The notes under the pieces were generated by a model. The model did no database searches, had not been told where the DNA came from, and saw only the letters and a program-made list of their open reading frames with translations. Shown here in pieces: positions 29,696-36,647 of a stretch of DNA of 64,000 nt. The first letter of the stretch is position 1. Every line of letters starts with the position of its first letter. The DNA is from Verrucomicrobiales bacterium (GTDB lineage Bacteria > Verrucomicrobiota > Verrucomicrobiia > Limisphaerales > UBA9464), in assembly GCA_027483345.1 (NCBI GenBank), contig JAIXUV010000034.1, positions 1 through 64,000 of the forward strand. Reading direction: 5' to 3'. Made by a program: the position numbers and the translations under genes.

Positions 29696-29823
29696 TCGAA
29701 ATCGGCCTCCAAGTCGGTCCGCACCGGCCGGTTTGCCGGCCGGCATCGCGTCTTCGGAACTCTGGGTTGCCATCGCGGCTTTGCGGATTTGCGTGAGGCT
29801 CCCATTGAGATGGGCAGGTCCGA

Positions 29824-30513
29824 TCAGGCCGACTCGTACCGGCGACGGAGTTCGTCCGGCGGAGTGCCGGCGGCATGGGCAGCGAGGATCCGGGCCATGA
29901 GCAGGTAAGTGCGGAAGACGCCACGTCGACGAAACCGCCGTGCCGAGGTGCTGACGACTTCTCCGAGCAGGACGATCCTTCCCACGTTCCGAAGACGCCG
30001 GACCAACTCGAACTCCTCCATCAACGGCAGGTCGGGACAACCGCCCACGGACTCCAAGGCGCTTCTGCGGACCCAGATCGCCTGGTCGGCGAAGGGTCGA
30101 CAGGTGAGTTGGAACCAGAGCCAGGAGCGGAACCGCGCCCCACGCATGCACCACGGGGCGTCCCGGAAACGCTTTTGGAAGGCGCCGCCCACGACCGGAT
30201 TCGAAATCGCGGACCGTTCCAGCGCCGCTTCGATCGCACGTCCCGCACCCCACGGCAGCCAGGTGTCCGCGTGGAGGAACAGGACGACATCCGACTGCAC
30301 GGCGAGAGCGCCCACGCGGCATTGGAGTCCGCGCCCGCGGGCGGATGGGATCCATCGGCATCCCCGGGCGCGAGCCAACGCCTCCGTCCCATCGGTGCTG
30401 CCACCATCCACGACCAGCACCTCGGAGACCTCCGGAACCTGGAAGACGGAATCGAGGGCACCCGGCAGGGACCTCGACTCATTCAGGGTCGGGATCACGA
30501 CGGACAGGGTCAT
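29824..30513 (-). CDS. Glycosyltransferase family 2 (TIGR04283-like)
   Basis: MTLSVVIPTLNESRSLPGALDSVFQVPEVSEVLVVDGGSTDGTEALARARGCRWIPSARGRGLQCRVGA...FLHADTWLP. Confidence 0.88.
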   Translation of the reverse strand: MTLSVVIPTLNESRSLPGALDSVFQVPEVSEVLVVDGGSTDGTEALARARGCRWIPSARGRGLQCRVGALAVQSDVVLFLHADTWLPWGAGRAIEAALERSAISNPVVGGAFQKRFRDAPWCMRGARFRSWLWFQLTCRPFADQAIWVRRSALESVGGCPDLPLMEEFELVRRLRNVGRIVLLGEVVSTSARRFRRRGVFRTYLLMARILAAHAAGTPPDELRRRYESA

Positions 30514-30578
30514 GTCGTGGGACGCCGAGCGCGTTGGGTCTCCGTCGGGCCGGGATGGGATGGGACCCCGACCAGAGC

Positions 30579-31484
30579 TCAGAACTTGGCGAGCTTCTCC
30601 AGTTCGCGGACCCGGGCGAGGATCTCCTTCTTGGCGGTCTTGGTGGTGACGTTCAATCCGAAGCCCTCGCAGCAGAACGAGGCGACCACCGATCCGTGGA
30701 CAATCGCCCGACGGAGGTTGGTCTCGATCGAGCCGGACTTCTGGGACGCGAGGAAGCCGATGAGGCCGCCGACGAAGGAGTCTCCGGCGCCGGTGGGATC
30801 GACCACCTTCTTGAGGGGGAAAGCCGGAGCGACGAAGAGCCCCTTGGGCCCGGACAGGACCGAGCCGTGTTCACCCTTCTTGATGATGACGTACTTGGGC
30901 CCCAGCTTGTGGATCTTGGGGAGCGCGTTGACGACGTTGTCCTCGGAGACCAACTGCCGGGCCTCGCTGTCGTTCAGGACGAGGCAGTCGATGCGCTTGA
31001 GCAGGCTCAACACCTCGGGCAGCGCGATGTTCAGCCAGAGATCCATGGTGTCCGCGATCACGAACTTGGGCTTGGACACCTGATCCAGGACGCGGTGCTG
31101 GACGGAGGGCGAGATGTTGGCGAGGAGGATGAAGGGAGTGGTCTCGTAGTCGCCCGGCAGCACGGGTTGCCAGTTCTCGATGACACCCAGGACGGTCTCG
31201 AGCGTACGGCGGTTGTTCATGTTGACCTCGTACTCGCCCGACCAATGGAAGGTCCGTCCGTCGGCCACACGCTCCAACCCCTTGAGGCAAAGACCGTGCT
31301 TCTCGTACAGCTTGATGTACTTGGCCGGGAAGTCGCCACCGACCACGCCGACGAGCTTGGTCGGGGCGAAGAAGCTGGCGGCGACGGCCGCATGGCTGGC
31401 GGAACCTCCGAGAAGACGGGGATTCTCCGACTTCGGGGTCTTGATGGAGTCGAGTGCGGTGGTTCCGACGACGAGGACGCTCAT
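30579..31484 (-). CDS. PfkB-family carbohydrate kinase
   Basis: MSVLVVGTTALDSIKTP...GGSASHAAVAASFFAPTKLVGVVGGDFP; DPTGAGDSFVGGLIGFLAS signature. Confidence 0.9.
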   Translation of the reverse strand: MSVLVVGTTALDSIKTPKSENPRLLGGSASHAAVAASFFAPTKLVGVVGGDFPAKYIKLYEKHGLCLKGLERVADGRTFHWSGEYEVNMNNRRTLETVLGVIENWQPVLPGDYETTPFILLANISPSVQHRVLDQVSKPKFVIADTMDLWLNIALPEVLSLLKRIDCLVLNDSEARQLVSEDNVVNALPKIHKLGPKYVIIKKGEHGSVLSGPKGLFVAPAFPLKKVVDPTGAGDSFVGGLIGFLASQKSGSIETNLRRAIVHGSVVASFCCEGFGLNVTTKTAKKEILARVRELEKLAKF

Positions 31485-31660
31485 GTTCAGATCAGATCGA
31501 TTCTAGGGTGGATCGCGACGGCCGGGACGTTAGTCCACATGGGAAATCCGGTGCAATGGCGCCGTTTTGGGAGGGTTTCTGGCCGGCTCGACGATGCCGG
31601 AAACTTTTTCCCGATGGAGGCTTGATTCCCCCCGTGTTTCGCCGTTGATGGACGGCGTTC

Positions 31661-31852
31661 TTTGTCAGGGCCGGACCCGACGTCCGGCCTCGATCAAACA
31701 TCATTGGAGCTGCGGGAACGCCGTGAGAATCGGCGACGGTTGCGCCACTGTATCGGGTTACAAACCCCCCTGGTCATCGAGACAGCCACTGGAAGCGATT
31801 CCGGGAAGGCGGGGGGCGAGGTTGAGATCCGTAGTCAGGATATCGCGCCAGT
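31661..31852 (+). promoter_or_regulatory. Cobalamin (B12) riboswitch
   Basis: Ordered conserved blocks: GCCGGAC/GTCCGGC hairpin (31670-31688), GGGAAcGCCGTGAGAATCGGCGACGGTTGCGCCACTGTA (31714-31752), GCCACTGG (31785-31792), CCGGGAAGGC (31801-31810), AGTCAGGATATCGCGCC (31833-31849, B12-box-like). Order and spacing match the cobalamin riboswitch family (RF00174 type). Confidence 0.88.
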
Positions 31853-32090
31853 GATGCTCGTCCGATCCCGGGAACAACCCGGGGTCACTTCGCCGCAAAG
31901 CGAAGGATGGAGCCAGGACTGCCCCGATCGACCGGTTGGGGCGGAGCATGCGAATGTCCGACGCCTTCATTCACTGCCTTGCCGGGGATGGAGGCGTTTC
32001 CAATTCCAGGAACCCTTCAGCCGCCGGCCCTGGTCTCACATCGACACCCCCACCATGACGGAACCGCATGGAGGGATCGTGAAAGAGACC

Positions 32091-32915
32091 ATGAAACCGA
32101 TCCACAGACTCGCCGGGACCGCCGCCGGCATCCTCACCGCCACATCCTTGTTCGCGCAGTACGCGACCACGGTTGTCGACTACATCCCCGGTGCCGGATT
32201 CTCCGCCACCCGCACCAATGCCATCGCCGCACTCGGCGAGCCCAGCCGGATCACTCCGGGCGACTTCGGTGGGCCGGTGGACCCGTTCGCCCCGCCCTAC
32301 ACGGCCACGCAATTGGTCAGCGTCGGCGCCGGCGGTTCCATCACCGTCGGTTTCGCCAATCCCATCCGCAACGACCCCGCCAACCCATACGGCATCGACT
32401 TCAACGTTTTCGGCGGCGGCGGCTTCCTCGTCACCAACGCGTTCGACGCCAACTTCAGCTACATCGGGGTCCCGTCCACCGATGGAACCCTGTTCAATCC
32501 CAACGGCGGCAGCACCCGCGTCAGCGTCAGTCCGGACGGCTCCAACTGGTTCGTCCTCGACCCGGCGCTGGCGCCGAAGGTCGACGACCTTTTCCCGACG
32601 GATGGCAGCGGTGACTTCACGCTCCCCGTCCCGCCCTCCCTCCGGTCGGAGCCCCTCGGCGGACTCACGTTGGCCGACGTGCGGATCCGCTACGCCGGTT
32701 CGGCGGGAGGCGCCGGCTACGACCTCGGCTGGGCCCGTGCCTCCGGAGGCGGTCCGGTGTCCCTCGACAGCGTCTCGTTCGTCCGGATCGAAGTGTTGAG
32801 CGGCCGCTCGGAGATCGACGGCTTCGCCGCGGTCGGCGCCGTCCCGGAACCGTCGACCATCGCCCTGTTCGCCGTCGGCGCACTGGCCTGCCTCGGATTC
32901 CAACGTAACCGCTGA
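32091..32915 (+). CDS. PEP-CTERM cell-surface protein downstream of cobalamin riboswitch
   Basis: MKPIHRLAGTAAGILTATSLFAQYATTVVDYIPGAGFSATRTNAIAALGEPSRITPGDFGG...; C-terminus AVPEPSTIALFAVGALACLGFQRNR; ATG at 32091. Confidence 0.85.
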   Translation: MKPIHRLAGTAAGILTATSLFAQYATTVVDYIPGAGFSATRTNAIAALGEPSRITPGDFGGPVDPFAPPYTATQLVSVGAGGSITVGFANPIRNDPANPYGIDFNVFGGGGFLVTNAFDANFSYIGVPSTDGTLFNPNGGSTRVSVSPDGSNWFVLDPALAPKVDDLFPTDGSGDFTLPVPPSLRSEPLGGLTLADVRIRYAGSAGGAGYDLGWARASGGGPVSLDSVSFVRIEVLSGRSEIDGFAAVGAVPEPSTIALFAVGALACLGFQRNR

Positions 32916-32944
32916 AGACCCTCCGCTTGAATCCGACGGACTCC

Positions 32945-33304
32945 ATGAAGGCCAAGGGACAGGTCGCGCACCACGCGTCGGCCTGTCCCCTTTGCGGCGG
33001 TGAAAACGCCTGCGGCGCGGACCGCATCTCGACGGGCGGAACCTGCTGGTGCCAAAAGGTTGAGATCCCTGCCGTCCTGGCCGGGAAGGTCGGCGCCACT
33101 GGGAGCTGCCTTTGCCGCGGGTGCATCGCGGAACACCGGAAGCAAACCCGCTGGATGCCGCGCGCCGAGCCGTCGGAGACCTATCAGGACGCTGCCGGGA
33201 GACTGGTCTTCCGGGCCGCCTACCACCTGCGTCGGGGCTACTGCTGCGGCAATGGCTGCAGGCACTGCCCCTTTGGCTTCACCACCCCGCTTCCGGAACC
33301 ATGA
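32945..33304 (+). CDS. Cysteine-rich CWC / DUF5522-like protein
   Basis: ACPLCGGENACGADRISTGGTCWCQKVEIP...GSCLCRGCI...YHLRRGYCCGNGCRHCPFG; 12 Cys in 119 aa; ATG at 32945 (TTG at 32927 alternative). Confidence 0.82.
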   Translation: MKAKGQVAHHASACPLCGGENACGADRISTGGTCWCQKVEIPAVLAGKVGATGSCLCRGCIAEHRKQTRWMPRAEPSETYQDAAGRLVFRAAYHLRRGYCCGNGCRHCPFGFTTPLPEP

Positions 33305-34296
33305 GGAACTGCGTTCAGCCAAAGCCGACCTTCGCGGTCCTGCTTTTGACGGCGGCCTCGGCAGCCCTCGCCACCAACGCAGCGGAGCGGTTGTCCGAGG
33401 ACTTCTCGAAGCCTCCCCAGCAGTCGGGCTGGATCCGCTTCGGAGACACGGAGCTGTCCCGTTGGGATTCCGTGGGGCAGCAGCTGGAATTCACCTGGGA
33501 TTCCTCCCGCCCCAACAGCGGGATCGCCCATCGCCTGCCCCGGGTCATGACCGACAAGGACGACCTGGCCTTCGCCTTCGACCTCGAGCTGTTGTCCCAT
33601 GAAGTCGGCGTCGACCCGGCCCGGCCATCGACCTTTCAGATCGCCGCGGGACTGGTCCGCTTGGATGCGGTTCGTTCCTTGGATTACGTGCGGGGTGCTT
33701 TGCCGGGACCCCGTGACACCCTTGAATGGACTTGGTTCGGGGCGAAGGACCCCATCGCCGCGTCGATCTCGCCGACGGTCATTCCATCGGATGGCCGGCT
33801 TCCTTGGGGCTACGCCGACAGCTTCGTCACGCTGGAGGTCGGGACCCGCTACCGGTTCGACGTCCAGTACACGGCCTCCGACCGGACGTTGAGGCTACGC
33901 ATGAAGACCGGCAGCGAACCCGGTCCATCCCTGGACAGCATCGTCCTGCCTCCGGCGTTCACCGGGTTCTCGGTCGACGCCTTCGCGATCTGCAGCTACT
34001 CGGCGCAGGGCCAGCATCCGCTCTTCGGAGGATCCGTCCTTGCCCGTGCCGTGGTCGACAACTTGCTGATCACCGTCCCAGCCCCGCCGGTGGAACTGGT
34101 CCGGATCGACGGCAAGCAGGTCTCCTTCCGGGCTTCGAAGGGTTGGCGATACCGGCTGGAGGCCTCCGGGGATCTCCAGGAATGGAGCGTGGTCGACACC
34201 GTGGAACCCACGGAGGACGGAGTGGTCCGCATGTCCGACCTGCGCGATGCGGTTTTCCGGGAGCAGTTCTATCGCGTTCGCGCGGTTCGGCCATGA
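33301..34296 (+). CDS. Secreted hypothetical protein
   Basis: ATG at 33301 overlaps upstream TGA (ATGA); signal MRNCVQPKPTFAVLLLTAASAALATNA; C-terminal WRYRLEASGDLQEWSVVDTV...REQFYRVRAV. Confidence 0.75.
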   Translation: MRNCVQPKPTFAVLLLTAASAALATNAAERLSEDFSKPPQQSGWIRFGDTELSRWDSVGQQLEFTWDSSRPNSGIAHRLPRVMTDKDDLAFAFDLELLSHEVGVDPARPSTFQIAAGLVRLDAVRSLDYVRGALPGPRDTLEWTWFGAKDPIAASISPTVIPSDGRLPWGYADSFVTLEVGTRYRFDVQYTASDRTLRLRMKTGSEPGPSLDSIVLPPAFTGFSVDAFAICSYSAQGQHPLFGGSVLARAVVDNLLITVPAPPVELVRIDGKQVSFRASKGWRYRLEASGDLQEWSVVDTVEPTEDGVVRMSDLRDAVFREQFYRVRAVRP

Positions 34297-35033
34297 GCCA
34301 TGGGAGCCGCGAAGACTTTCGACAGGCCTTCACCTTGGTCGAACTCCTGGTGGTGGTCGCCGTGATCGGGATCCTCGCGGGACTTCTTTTGCCGACGTTG
34401 GGAAGCACACGTCAGGCAGCCGACAGGAGCCGATGCACTACCAACCTGCGTCAACTCGCCCTCGCGGCACAGCTCTATTGGGACGACCATGGAGGTCGCG
34501 CCTTTCCTGAACGCGGCGTGAGGACCAATGGTGGATGGATCTACTGGTTTGGTTGGCTGGCGGATGGCTCGGAAGGCCACCGCGAATTCGACCCGACCCG
34601 CGGCGCGCTGTGGCCGCACCTGCGCCAACAGTCGATCGGCGTTTGTCCCGCCCTTGACCGCTCGTCGGCACAGTTCAAGTCCAAGGCCTCCGGCGCCGCC
34701 TACGGCTACGGCTACAATCTCCTGGTGGGAACCCGCTCCGAAGCCGGCATCCGCATCCCAGAGATACGGAGCCCCACCGACCTCGCCGTCTTCGCGGACT
34801 GTGCCCAAGTCAACGACTTCCAGCCCCCGGCCTCGCCCTCGAATCCCATGCTCGAGGAGTTCTACTACTTCGACCTGCTGACGCCGTCGGTCCATTTCCG
34901 CCACCGCCGGCGCGCGCTCGCCGCGTTCGCTGATGGACACGTGGAACCGCAACGTCCCCAGGAGGGTTCGGCCGATCCCCGGATTCCGGGACAGCTCGTC
35001 GGTCGCCTGTCCGAGGACCGCGTCCGTCCCTGA
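34293..35033 (+). CDS. Prepilin-type N-terminal methylation domain protein (type II-like pseudopilin)
   Basis: ATG at 34293 overlaps upstream TGA; FRQAFTLVELLVVVAVIGILAGLLLPTLGSTRQAADRSRCTTNLRQLALAAQLYWDDHGG; C-terminal ALAAFADGHV. Confidence 0.92.
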   Translation: MSHGSREDFRQAFTLVELLVVVAVIGILAGLLLPTLGSTRQAADRSRCTTNLRQLALAAQLYWDDHGGRAFPERGVRTNGGWIYWFGWLADGSEGHREFDPTRGALWPHLRQQSIGVCPALDRSSAQFKSKASGAAYGYGYNLLVGTRSEAGIRIPEIRSPTDLAVFADCAQVNDFQPPASPSNPMLEEFYYFDLLTPSVHFRHRRRALAAFADGHVEPQRPQEGSADPRIPGQLVGRLSEDRVRP

Positions 35034-35179
35034 CACCCAGGCGCGGAGCCTTTCGGGCTCGGATCGACCACCGGCCGGGAATCCAGAAAAAGTTCTCCAC
35101 ATTCCGCCGGGCGAAAACGGTCAACATCTTCCGCCGGATCCCCCTTCCCCGGCCCTGTCCCGACGGGGAGATTGCGCAC

Positions 35180-36640
35180 GTGCAAGACCTCCCAGAAGGC
35201 ATCGGCGGTGCCGATTCCGGAACCAAGCCGGACTTCAAGCGTTCCAAGCGGAACCGCTCCGCGGTGGACATCTCGAAGCTGGACCGTCTTCCGCCCCACT
35301 CGGTGGAGGCGGAACAGGGAGTTCTCGGCTGCGTGCTGCTCTCGCCGAACGAGTGCATGGGTCTCTGCATCGAGAAGTTCAAGTCGGGCGCAGAGACCTT
35401 CTACGACCTCCGCCACCAGGCCATCTACCAACTGCTGGCCGACATGTACGACAAGAAGGACGCGATCGACCTGATCACCGTCCAGCAGAAGCTCAAGGAC
35501 ACCAACCAGCTCGAGGGCGTCGGCGGGCTGGCCTACCTCAGCGGGCTGCAGGACGCCGTTCCCAGCGCGGCCAACCTCTCGTACTACATCGACATCGTCC
35601 GGGAGAAACACGTCCTGCGCCGGATGCTGAGCGCCTGCACCGGCGTGGTCTCGAGGGTCTACGAACACGAAGGCGAGGTGGACAGCCTGCTCGACGAGGT
35701 CGAACGCGACATCCTGCGGATCAGCGAGGACCGCGAAACCTCCACGATCCGGCCGATGAAGGACCTCGTCCGCGGGGCGATCGACATGATCCAGGAGTTC
35801 CACCAGCGGGCCGGCGGCCTGACGGGGCTGCCGACCGGATTCGCCGACTTCGACAAGATGACGAGCGGCATGCACGGAGGGGAGATGATCGTGATCGCGG
35901 CCCGTCCCTCGATGGGCAAGACCTCCCTGGTCATGAACATCGCCGAGCACATCGTCATCAACGAGAAGCAGCCGGTCGGCGTGTTCAGCCTCGAGATGAC
36001 CTCCGAGTCGCTGGTCATGCGTATGCTCTGTTCCCTGGCACGGGTGAACGGGCGGTCCATCCGCGAGGGCTTCATGGCCGAGCAGGACTTCAAGAAGCTG
36101 ACCGGCGCCGCTGCCAAGATGGCGAAGTCGCCGCTGTTCATCGACGACACCCCGGGCCTTTCGATCCTCCAGCTCCGCGCCCGCGCGCGCCGGATGTGGC
36201 AGCAGCACGGCATCAAGCTGTTCATCATCGACTACCTCCAGCTGATGCACTCCACGTCCAAGAAGGCGCAGGACAACCGCCAACAGGAGATCTCCGACAT
36301 CTCGAACGGGGTGAAGTCGCTGGCCAAGGAATTGAACGTCCCTGTGATCGTCCTGTCCCAGCTCAACCGTGAACTGGAGAAGGACAAGAACCGCAAGCCG
36401 CGCCTGTCGGACCTCCGCGAATCCGGTGCGATCGAACAGGACGCCGATCTGGTCGGCCTTCTCTACAAGCCCGCGGAGGAGGAGGAAGACGTGTCTGAGG
36501 CCCGTCAGCCGGTGGAATCCCACCCCGTGAACCTCCTGATCGCAAAACAGCGCAACGGCCCGACCGGCGACGTCCGACTGACCTTCTTTAAGAGCTTCAC
36601 ACGGTACGAGTCTGCGGCGAAGCTCGACGCCGAAGACTGA
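35180..36640 (+). CDS. dnaB: Replicative DNA helicase DnaB
   Basis: LPPHSVEAEQGVLGCVLLSPNEC; GEMIVIAARPSMGKTSLVMNIAEH; IDYLQLMHS; VIVLSQLNRELEKDKNRKPRLSDLRESGAIEQDAD; GTG start. Confidence 0.97.
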   Translation: MQDLPEGIGGADSGTKPDFKRSKRNRSAVDISKLDRLPPHSVEAEQGVLGCVLLSPNECMGLCIEKFKSGAETFYDLRHQAIYQLLADMYDKKDAIDLITVQQKLKDTNQLEGVGGLAYLSGLQDAVPSAANLSYYIDIVREKHVLRRMLSACTGVVSRVYEHEGEVDSLLDEVERDILRISEDRETSTIRPMKDLVRGAIDMIQEFHQRAGGLTGLPTGFADFDKMTSGMHGGEMIVIAARPSMGKTSLVMNIAEHIVINEKQPVGVFSLEMTSESLVMRMLCSLARVNGRSIREGFMAEQDFKKLTGAAAKMAKSPLFIDDTPGLSILQLRARARRMWQQHGIKLFIIDYLQLMHSTSKKAQDNRQQEISDISNGVKSLAKELNVPVIVLSQLNRELEKDKNRKPRLSDLRESGAIEQDADLVGLLYKPAEEEEDVSEARQPVESHPVNLLIAKQRNGPTGDVRLTFFKSFTRYESAAKLDAED

Positions 36641-36647
36641 ACTGCTG

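Noticed and set aside
31541-31560. GGGAAATCCGGTGCAATGGC, resembling a cobalamin-riboswitch core, just upstream of the real aptamer
   Set aside because: Lacks the ACTGT, GCCACTG, GGGAAGGC and B12-box elements in the expected downstream spacing; could be a decayed tandem copy but is more likely coincidence. A covariance-model scan would settle it.
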